Part shown: one piece after another, positions 1 through 5,871 of the stretch
How positions within the stretch are numbered: position 1 is the first letter of the stretch
Layout of the letters: every line of letters starts with the position of its first letter
Origin: Phycisphaerales bacterium
GTDB taxonomy: Bacteria; Planctomycetota; Phycisphaerae; Tepidisphaerales; Tepidisphaeraceae
Assembly: GCA_028288775.1 (NCBI GenBank)
Contig: JAQGHP010000091.1
Location: 1 to 9,414, forward strand
Direction: 5' to 3'
Length of the DNA stretch: 9,414 nucleotides
Notes under the pieces: generated by a model
Database searches by the model: none
Told to the model about the DNA's origin: nothing
The model's input: only the letters and a program-made list of their open reading frames with translations
Made by a program: the position numbers and the translations under genes

Positions 1-882
1 AACTTTCATCTGATCGTTAAAGGTCACCAACTGGGTGTCGTTCACGGCCCGCGCGAAAATGGCTTTCGCCCCGCGGTCGATCCCCTCTTTCGCACCGCCG
101 CCCGGGCCTACGGCGCTCGAGTGGTGGGCGTGGTCCTCTCCGGCGGACTCGACGACGGCACCGAAGGCCTCTTAATCATCAAAAAACACCAGGGAACGGC
201 GGTAGTCCAGGACCCTTCTGATACGGCGTTCCCGAGCATGCCTGCCAGTGCCATCGCCCATTGCGAAGTGGACATGGTCCTACCCGCAAAACAGATTGGC
301 GAGGCCCTGGTGCGACTTGCGAATACGCCCGTGCCAGAGAAGGCTCTGGAGGCGACGCCCGCTGTCGAAACGGAGCCTGACGTGGTGGAGGTCGGAGAGC
401 ACGCATTGCAGTCCGGGAAGATGTACGGCGACCGCAACGGGCTGACGTGTCCCGAATGCGGCGGAGCGCTCGGCGAGGAATCGGATGGAAACCTCCGCCG
501 TTTTCGCTGCCACGTCGGGCACCGCTATAGCGAGCAGTCGCTGATGGCTGCTCAAGATCAGTTCCTGGAGTCGGCGTTGTGGGCCGGCGTGCGCGCCTTG
601 GAAGAATCGGCGGCGCTGCGCAGGCGGCTCGCCCGCCGCTCTAATCCGCGCTGGCCGCGGATCGCCGGCGAGTACATCGAGCAGGCCAAGGAGGCAGAGC
701 ATCGGGCCGCCGTCCTTCGCGGTGTGGTGGTGGAAAGCCTGAACGGCAAGGCCCGCGGTCCCGTGGAACCCGGCCCGCACGTCGCCCCCGACGCCAAGCC
801 GACCGAGTTGTTGAGCGGAAAGAAGAACTCGGCTAAGCGCCGTCCCGCGGCGACGAAAAGCGCGCGCCGAAAAAGCGCTTGA
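1..882 (+). CDS. cheB: CheB-type protein-glutamate methylesterase with C-terminal zinc ribbon (partial, 5' end missing)
   Basis: The reading frame is open from base 1, so the start lies outside the window; 293 residues are visible. The first ~100 residues match the C-terminal half of the CheB methylesterase domain: GPRENGFRPAVDPLFR, then VVGVVLSGGLDDGTEGL. The aspartate of the LSG-x2-DDG segment corresponds to the catalytic Asp of the Ser-His-Asp triad; Ser and His would lie upstream. CheB hydrolyses methyl-glutamate esters on chemoreceptors. After this comes a zinc-ribbon-like element, CPECGG (Cys150, Cys153) and RFRCHVGH (Cys170, His171, His174), then a helical segment rich in Ala/Glu/Arg and a Lys/Arg/Ala-rich tail. 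This tail arrangement is known in stand-alone CheB proteins without a receiver domain. Whether a receiver domain exists at the N-terminus cannot be seen. A CheB/CheR fusion lies downstream on the same strand, but a strong terminator separates the two, so they are probably not one transcript. Confidence 0.88.
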   Translation, partial: NFHLIVKGHQLGVVHGPRENGFRPAVDPLFRTAARAYGARVVGVVLSGGLDDGTEGLLIIKKHQGTAVVQDPSDTAFPSMPASAIAHCEVDMVLPAKQIGEALVRLANTPVPEKALEATPAVETEPDVVEVGEHALQSGKMYGDRNGLTCPECGGALGEESDGNLRRFRCHVGHRYSEQSLMAAQDQFLESALWAGVRALEESAALRRRLARRSNPRWPRIAGEYIEQAKEAEHRAAVLRGVVVESLNGKARGPVEPGPHVAPDAKPTELLSGKKNSAKRRPAATKSARRKSA

Positions 883-913
883 TGCGCGTCGTTCTCAGGA
901 ATATCTCCATGCC

Positions 914-1076
914 AAATCGGGTTCTTCCGTATCGACGGGGACTGTGCCTTCCCACTACATTGTGGGGGAAGTCGAAGAAAGCGGCGTGGGGCAGCGTGAC
1001 GAGGGGACGCCGCACAACCTTGTCTCCTTTCCCGATGACAAGCCCGGCGGCGGCGTGCGGCCGGGCTTGTTTTATT
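914..1076 (+). ncRNA. Candidate structured small RNA or structured 3' UTR
   Basis: The gap after cheB can be folded by eye into a compact structure. A 6-bp closing stem pairs ATCGGG (916-921) with CCCGAT (1031-1036). It encloses a small hairpin (927-930/935-938), a hairpin of CTTCCCAC (948-955) with 962-971 (two-base bulge), and a 7-bp hairpin GCGGCGT/ACGCCGC (981-987/1007-1013). A strong terminator follows at once. A weak promoter-like pair, TTGATG (879-884) and TATCTC (902-907) with 17-bp spacing, would place a start near 914, just before the closing stem. I recognise no known riboswitch core. The alternative is simply the 3' UTR of cheB, since GC-rich sequence folds easily. The assignment is tentative. 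Confidence 0.27.
1038..1076 (+). terminator. Strong intrinsic terminator
   Basis: A perfect 11-bp GC-rich stem, ACAAGCCCGGC (1038-1048) with GCCGGGCTTGT (1060-1070), has an 11-nt loop and is followed by a short T-rich run (TTTATT). It would end transcription from cheB or from the candidate RNA before the small gene at 1215. The A-containing 5' side also pairs with part of the T-run, as in efficient terminators. Confidence 0.85.
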
Positions 1077-1199
1077 GCGCGCGTGTTCCTTGCCCCGCCC
1101 CGTTGCCGGGGTTTACCGTGCGTACATTGTTGTAAATGACGGGCCATGAATCGGGCTTCCGCCGATCCCTCCCGCACCTCAGTACGTCTACCATACGTC

Positions 1200-1207
1200 A
1201 AGGAGGA
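1200..1207 (+). promoter_or_regulatory. Shine-Dalgarno that decides the start of the small gene
   Basis: AAGGAGGA is an almost full anti-16S complement lying 7 nt before a GTG at 1215. The upstream in-frame ATG at 1146 has no comparable site, so the GTG is the preferred start. Confidence 0.75.
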
Positions 1208-1214
1208 CAATTCA

Positions 1215-1442
1215 GTGAATCAGCCCAACGAAACCCAAGTGCGAAACACGCTCCAGCTTCGACTGGATAACTATCGAAAGAATTTGTTATCCTGTCCTTC
1301 GGCGCAGAAGCTGGCTTTCGAGCTGCTCATCCAGCAGGCTGAGCGTGAGTTGGACGCCCTCAACCATGGATCATCCGCTGGCCGTGCCGAAGCGCCAGGC
1401 AATTTGCCACCGCCTTCCAGCCCCCCTGCCGCTGTTCCTTGA
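1215..1442 (+). CDS. Small hypothetical protein, 75 aa
   Basis: I do not recognise this protein. It begins at a GTG (1215) behind a near-perfect Shine-Dalgarno; the longer version from the ATG at 1146 would add 23 residues of unconvincing sequence (98 aa). The first ~48 residues are polar and probably helical, including the stretches LQLRLDNYRKNLLSC and LAFELLIQQAERELDAL, which have hydrophobic spacing suited to an amphipathic or coiled-coil helix. The last ~25 residues are low-complexity Gly/Ala/Ser/Pro (PPPSSPPAAVP). There is no signal peptide or membrane segment. It sits between a terminator and the CheB/CheR fusion on the same strand, about 270 bp before the latter. It could be a small partner of the signalling proteins, but nothing in the sequence proves that. 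Confidence 0.6.
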   Translation: MNQPNETQVRNTLQLRLDNYRKNLLSCPSAQKLAFELLIQQAERELDALNHGSSAGRAEAPGNLPPPSSPPAAVP

Positions 1443-1709
1443 GGCCCACTCGCCCCCGCGCCGTTACCATTTAGATCGCAGCCCCGCCCCAGCAAAGCCA
1501 AATGGCTCACACATCCGAATCTCCGACTCTCCTCTAGCACAAGCGACAGTGCGGAATTCCATTTTAATTTTGCGTTGTAGGCGTCACTTGCTGGGAAGTG
1601 CTTGGGCGATTGACTAATATCTTACGCTTTTGGCGAACCGGGGGTGAGCCCTTACTACTGTTTTGGTACGAGCGCGGTCGTCACACCCCAGCGACTTGAA
1701 ACGAGACCC
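1443..1709. other. Non-coding gap before the CheB/CheR fusion
   Basis: This stretch holds no convincing gene. The centre (about 1555-1625) is markedly more AT-rich than the flanks and contains TAATAT (1615-1620), which could serve as a -10 element, with a poor TTGCTG (1589-1594) at an overlong 20-bp spacing. It is the likely promoter region of the fusion gene, but no promoter can be assigned with confidence. No strong Shine-Dalgarno precedes either the GTG at 1644 or the ATG at 1710. Confidence 0.35.
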
Positions 1710-4700
1710 ATGGCCAAGAAGCGCACCACCAGTAAGCCCAGCAGGGCCGAGCGCAAGCCGCCGGACACGAGAATTGCCCAGATCGAGCGGGCGGGGACGA
1801 ACCACGCGCCCCAGCCGCCCGCGGCGCGCGGGGATCGCGAGGCGGTCGCATCCGCGGAGGGCATGGGTGAGGCGCAAACCGAATCGCTGCCTCCGTTCCT
1901 CGTCGTGGGAATGGGTGCTTCGGCCGGGGGCGTTGAGGCGTTGACGCAATTCTTCCGCGCGATGCCCGCCAACACGGGAATGGTCTTCATCGTTGTGCCG
2001 CACATTGCCCGGTCGCAGGAAGGCATGCCAGACGTGCTGCGGACGTCTACCGACATGACGGTGGTCCAGGCCGTCGACGGCATGGTGCTGGAGGCCGACC
2101 ATGTCTATGTGGCGCCGCCCGGCGCGCAGGTCGAGCTCGAGGCCGGCATGTTGCGGCTGATTCCGCGCCCGATCGACCGCTCGCAGTACACGCCGATCGA
2201 TCACTTTTTCCGCTCCCTGGCCGACTACGCCCGAAGCCGGGCGGTGGGCATCGTGTTGTCCGGAATGGCATCGGACGGGTCGGCGGGGTTGCGCGATGTG
2301 AAGGGCGGGGGCGGAATCGCCATCGCCCAGGAACCCCAGAGCGCGCTACACGACAGCATGCCGCGTTCGGCGATCGCGACGGGCTCGGTGGACCTCGTCC
2401 TTACCCCCGCCGCCATGGCCGAGGAACTGGTGCGGATCGCCAGCCACCCGCTCGTGGATGGCGGCAAGGGAAAGCGCCCGGCGGAACTGATCAAGGCCGA
2501 CGAGGGGCAGTGGGCAAAAGTGTTCAAACTCCTCCGCCAGGCCGGCGGCGTTGATTTCACCTACTACAAGCAGCCGACGATTCAGCGCCGCCTCCAGCGG
2601 CGCATGGTATTACACAAGACCACTTCGGTGGGCGAGTACCTTCGTCTCCTCCAAGCCAACCCCTCCGAGGTGAAAGCGCTTTACCAGGATTTGCTCATCC
2701 ACGTCACGCGGTTCTTCCGCGACCCCGAATCGTTCGAGGTGCTGACTACGCGCGTCTTCCCCCAGGTGGCGAAGGCGGCGGGCGACGAAACCCCCATCCG
2801 CATCTGGGTGCCCGGGTGCTCGACGGGCGAAGAGCCCTACTCGATCGCCATCGCGCTGCTGGAGTTTCTGGGCGACAAGGCTGCCGCTGTGCCGATCCAG
2901 GTCTTCGCCACGGATGTGAGTGACGCCGCGGTCGATCAGGCACGGGCGGGCGCGTACCCGGACAATATCGCGGCGGACGTGTCGCCCGAGCGGCTGCGCC
3001 GATTCTTTAGCAAGGTGGACGGGCACTACCGCGTGAGCAAGCAGGTGCGCGACCTGTGCGTCTTCGCCCGGCAGGATCTCACCCGCGACCCGCCCTTCTC
3101 GAAGTTGGACCTCATCGTCTGCCGCAACGTCCTGATCTACCTTGGGACGGCGCTGCAAAAGAAGCTGATGACGGTGTTCCATTATGCCCTGAAATCGACG
3201 GGCTTTTTGATGCTCGGGGGCGCGGAATCCATCGGCACACATTCGGACCTGTTCGCGGTTGCGGACAAGCGCCATAAGGTTTTCTCGAAGAAGCTTGGGG
3301 CGGTGAAAGTTGATATGGATTTCCCTCCTCTGGATCCTTTGGCGGGAAGGGTGAGCGGCGGCGGCCGGCCCGCGCCCGAAGCGCCGCCGGGCGTTACGCT
3401 TCAACACGAGGCGAACCGCATCATCCTCGGAAGGTATTCCCCCCCGGGCGTGATCGTGGACCGGGAACTTCGGATCGTGCAGTTCCGCGGGCAGACGGGC
3501 GAATTCCTCGAGCCCGCGCCCGGCGAGGCGAGTTTGCAATTGTTGAAGATGGCGCGGGAGGGCCTGTTGTACGGGCTCCGTGCAGCACTGAACGAAGCGC
3601 AGCGATCGCAATTGCCGGTACACAGGGGGGGATTGCGCGTGCAGCACGACGGGGTCGTGCGCGAGGTGTCGGTGGAAGTCATACCGCTCGCCCCCGCGGG
3701 TGAAGGCGCGCACCTGCTCGTGTTGTTCGAAACCGAAACGCGTGAAGCGAAGAAGCCGGTCGAAGCGCCTGCCGGGCCTGTCCGTGGAAAGAAAGGCGAG
3801 AAAGGCGCCAAGGGCGAACCCAAGGCGGCCGTGCGCATTACCCGCCTTCAGCAGGAACTTGCCGCCAACCGCGAGTACCTGCAATCCATCATCCAGGACC
3901 TGGAAGCGGCCAACGAGGAACTGCAATCGGCCAACGAGGAGATCCTCTCCAGCAACGAGGAGCTTCAGAGCACCAACGAAGAGCTCGATACCGCCAAGGA
4001 AGAACTCCAGAGTACCAACGAAGAATTGAACACCGTCAACGAAGAACTGCACGGGCGCAACGAAGAGCTGAGCCGGGCCAATAGCGACCTGACCAATCTG
4101 CTGGCGAGCGTGCAGATTGCGATCGTGATGGTCGCCGCGGATCTGAGGGTCCGCCGCTTCACGCCGACGGCCGAGCAAATCCTCAACCTCATCCCCACCG
4201 ACGTCGGCCGCCCGATCAGCGACATCAAGCCCAACATCGACTGCCCGGACCTGGCGAACCTCATTGTCGAATCCATCGACACGGTGACCGTGCGCGAGCG
4301 GCAGGTGAAGGACTTGCGGGGCCATTGGTACACGCTTCGGATCAGGCCGTATAAGAACGTGGAGAACCGGATCGACGGGGCGGTGATCGCGCTGTTCGAC
4401 ACGGAGGACGACAGCCGAATTAGCGAGTTGGCCGAGGCCCACGCGTACGCCGAGGGTTTGCTCGAAACCGTCCGCGAGCCCTTGCTCGTGCTCGAGCCGG
4501 ATCTGCGCGTGCGCTCGGCGAACAAGGCATTTTGTGATTCATTCGCGGTTTCGGCTTTGGAAACCGAAGGCAAGTACGTCTACGACCTGGGCAATCGGCA
4601 GTGGGACATTCCCCGGCTGCGCATGCTGCTGCAAGACGTTCTTCCCAAGGATCGCCGCATTGAAGGCTTTCGCGTTGACCATGATTTTCCCGGCTTGGGG

Positions 4701-4802
4701 AAACGCACAATGGCCGTCAATGCCCGCCGGCTTGAGCGCAGCGACCACAGCCCCGGCCTCATCCTATTGGCCATCGAGGACATCTCCCGCAACAACCAAT
4801 AG
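1710..4802 (+). CDS. CheB-CheR-PAS fusion signalling protein (methylesterase/methyltransferase, no kinase domain)
   Basis: A 1030-residue soluble chimera; numbering is from the ATG at 1710. A GTG at 1644 would add 22 residues; the ATG was preferred because the basic, low-complexity N-terminus starting MAKKRTT looks natural, though its ribosome site is weak. Residues 62-243 form a CheB methylesterase domain with the whole triad: Ser71 in GASAGG, His98 in VVPH, Asp189 in LSGMASDG. Residues 262-528 form CheR: an N-terminal helical part, TRFFRDPESF (333-342), the SAM-binding GCSTGEEPYS (369-378), TDVSDAA with Asp402, and CRNVLIYL (471-478). A PAS-like segment follows (about 567-675), then a Lys/Gly-rich linker, a coiled coil (708-797) built on NEEL heptads, and two PAS-like domains (about 798-898 and 905-1026). 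The chain stops right after the last PAS (AIEDIS), with no HisKA, HWE or HATPase domain, although relatives often carry one. It probably adds and removes methyl groups on receptor-like coiled coils in response to a PAS-sensed cue. Confidence 0.93.
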   Translation: MAKKRTTSKPSRAERKPPDTRIAQIERAGTNHAPQPPAARGDREAVASAEGMGEAQTESLPPFLVVGMGASAGGVEALTQFFRAMPANTGMVFIVVPHIARSQEGMPDVLRTSTDMTVVQAVDGMVLEADHVYVAPPGAQVELEAGMLRLIPRPIDRSQYTPIDHFFRSLADYARSRAVGIVLSGMASDGSAGLRDVKGGGGIAIAQEPQSALHDSMPRSAIATGSVDLVLTPAAMAEELVRIASHPLVDGGKGKRPAELIKADEGQWAKVFKLLRQAGGVDFTYYKQPTIQRRLQRRMVLHKTTSVGEYLRLLQANPSEVKALYQDLLIHVTRFFRDPESFEVLTTRVFPQVAKAAGDETPIRIWVPGCSTGEEPYSIAIALLEFLGDKAAAVPIQVFATDVSDAAVDQARAGAYPDNIAADVSPERLRRFFSKVDGHYRVSKQVRDLCVFARQDLTRDPPFSKLDLIVCRNVLIYLGTALQKKLMTVFHYALKSTGFLMLGGAESIGTHSDLFAVADKRHKVFSKKLGAVKVDMDFPPLDPLAGRVSGGGRPAPEAPPGVTLQHEANRIILGRYSPPGVIVDRELRIVQFRGQTGEFLEPAPGEASLQLLKMAREGLLYGLRAALNEAQRSQLPVHRGGLRVQHDGVVREVSVEVIPLAPAGEGAHLLVLFETETREAKKPVEAPAGPVRGKKGEKGAKGEPKAAVRITRLQQELAANREYLQSIIQDLEAANEELQSANEEILSSNEELQSTNEELDTAKEELQSTNEELNTVNEELHGRNEELSRANSDLTNLLASVQIAIVMVAADLRVRRFTPTAEQILNLIPTDVGRPISDIKPNIDCPDLANLIVESIDTVTVRERQVKDLRGHWYTLRIRPYKNVENRIDGAVIALFDTEDDSRISELAEAHAYAEGLLETVREPLLVLEPDLRVRSANKAFCDSFAVSALETEGKYVYDLGNRQWDIPRLRMLLQDVLPKDRRIEGFRVDHDFPGLGKRTMAVNARRLERSDHSPGLILLAIEDISRNNQ
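3909..4076 (+). repeat. Eight in-frame 21-bp (heptad) repeats encoding the NEEL coiled coil
   Basis: Eight consecutive 7-residue units read ANEELQS, ANEEILS, SNEELQS, TNEELDT, AKEELQS, TNEELNT, VNEELHG and RNEELSR (residues 734-789 of the fusion). The core x-N-E-E-L-x-x keeps Leu or Ile at one heptad position, as expected for a parallel coiled coil linking CheR to the PAS pair. The DNA copies differ by synonymous changes, so the repeat is old and kept for the protein, not a fresh expansion. Confidence 0.85.
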
Positions 4803-5082
4803 CCTGATCTGCGAGCGCGCCAATCGGAACCTGGCCGCGCGGAGAACGCGCTCACTGCGATGCGCAATCTTATCAATCGGCCCGAAGCGTGACCCGTCGT
4901 ACTCTCCCGCCGGGCTCGGGCATGGCCACCGTGATCTCCCTCACTTGTTTCGCACTTTCGCCTGATTTTCGCAAAAGATTCTTGCGCATTTTGTGCTGTC
5001 AGCCCGGACTCTTATGGGTAGCATGTGTTCTTGCGATGCCGATTCCGGGGGCGGGACGCGTCGCGCATAAGGGAGTTGCATC
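4803..5082. other. Non-coding gap between the fusion and the response regulator
   Basis: I see no gene here. The frame of the fusion stays open for 29 codons after its TAG (to the TGA at 4890-4892), but that reading shows no recognisable domain. A weak 5-bp hairpin CGCAA/TTGCG lies at 4970-4974/4982-4986. The AT-richer part from about 4940 to 5020 is the likely promoter region of the response regulator, but no good -35/-10 pair stands out. The 280-bp gap suggests the regulator has its own promoter. Confidence 0.35.
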
Positions 5083-5739
5083 ATGTCTATCCGGATTGTT
5101 TTGGCTGATGATCATCAAATCGTTCGCGAAGGGCTTAGGGCGCTGGTAGCGGCACAGGACGGAATGGATGTTGTGGGCGAGGCGTCCAACGGCCGTGCGG
5201 CAGTCGAGCTTTCGATCGAGATGAGCCCCGATGTCGTGGTAATGGACATCGGCATGCCGGACCTCAACGGCATCGAGGCGACCCGCCGCATCCTTTCTGA
5301 AAATCCGCGGTGCAAGGTCATCGGGCTGTCGATGCACTCGGACCGCCGATTCCTCAGTGAAATGCTCAAGGCGGGCGCGACTGCTTATCTCCTCAAGGAC
5401 AGCGCTTTCGAAGAGCTTGCTTCCGCGATCAGGGCGGTGGTGGCCGGGCAGGTCTACCTCAGCCCGCGGATCGCGGACGCGGTGGTCGAAGGCTACCTCC
5501 ACGGCACTGGCGGCGGGCGTCAGCCCAGCGCCTTTGCGGTGCTGACCTCGCGCGAGCGAGAGGTGCTTCAGCTCGTAGCAGAGGGCCAGGCGACGAAGCA
5601 GATCGCCGCGTCGCTACACGTGAGCGTGAAGACGGTGGAAACCCACCGCCGTCAGATCATGGAAAAGCTCAACCTCCACAGCGTCGCCGAACTGACGAAG
5701 TATGCGATCCGCGAAGGGCTCGCGTCGATCGAGGTGTGA
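5083..5739 (+). CDS. NarL/FixJ-family response regulator (receiver + LuxR-type HTH)
   Basis: This 218-residue protein has the standard family length. The receiver domain (1-120) has the acidic pair Asp9-Asp10, the phosphoacceptor Asp55 in VVMDIGMP, Ser83 in GLSMHS as the switch hydroxyl, and Lys105 in YLLKD, so all residues for Mg-dependent phosphorylation are present. Residues about 150-212 form a LuxR-type helix-turn-helix: LTSREREVLQLVAEG, TKQIAASLHVSVKTVETHR, then the dimer helix ending near IREGL. The start is backed by GGGAG (5071-5075) 7 nt before the ATG. It is a phosphorylation-controlled transcription factor. No histidine kinase is visible in the window. Its neighbour, the CheB/CheR/PAS fusion, is the natural candidate for the same pathway, by position only. 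Confidence 0.95.
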   Translation: MSIRIVLADDHQIVREGLRALVAAQDGMDVVGEASNGRAAVELSIEMSPDVVVMDIGMPDLNGIEATRRILSENPRCKVIGLSMHSDRRFLSEMLKAGATAYLLKDSAFEELASAIRAVVAGQVYLSPRIADAVVEGYLHGTGGGRQPSAFAVLTSREREVLQLVAEGQATKQIAASLHVSVKTVETHRRQIMEKLNLHSVAELTKYAIREGLASIEV

Positions 5740-5775
5740 GTCGCGCGGGAATGTCTGACACAAAACGTGGGAATG

Positions 5776-5852
5776 TAAAACGTAAAGACGTAAAACCTGG
5801 GGCGGCCTTGGTTCTCGCACGGCCGCCCTACGTTTTACGTTTTTACGTTTTA
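5776..5852. terminator. Long inverted repeat, probable bidirectional terminator between convergent genes
   Basis: Two 32-nt arms (5776-5807 and 5821-5852) pair with 29 Watson-Crick pairs, two G-T wobbles (5799/5829, 5787/5841) and one mismatch (5797/5831), around a 13-nt loop. The inner end is a GC clamp (GGCGGCC/GGCCGCC); the outer two thirds is AT-rich and built from repeated TAAAACGT-like units. Partial pairing and more copies of the unit extend outward (AAAACGT at 5762-5768). It lies 36 bp after the stop of the response regulator and 19 bp beyond the stop of the symporter, exactly where a shared terminator is expected. Read from either strand, the T-rich outer arm could serve as the U-tract of a shorter inner hairpin. 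A mobile hairpin element is the main alternative. Confidence 0.7.
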
Positions 5853-5871
5853 TGTCTCAGGGTTCCCCGCA

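Noticed and set aside
879..1139. Open frames of 86 and 63 codons in the gap after cheB
   Set aside because: Both run straight through the strong terminator hairpin and end in Cys/Pro/Arg-rich sequence with no good ribosome site.
1146..1214. ATG at 1146 as the start of the small gene
   Set aside because: No Shine-Dalgarno precedes it, whereas a near-perfect one precedes the in-frame GTG at 1215.
2610..4442. 610-codon open frame on the minus strand opposite the fusion gene
   Set aside because: It is the codon shadow of a GC-rich gene; its translation has no domain and is dominated by His/Arg/Val/Leu runs mirroring the NEEL repeats.
4991..5018. Promoter TTGTGC/TATGGG for the response regulator
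   Set aside because: Only half of each hexamer matches the consensus, so it cannot be told from chance.
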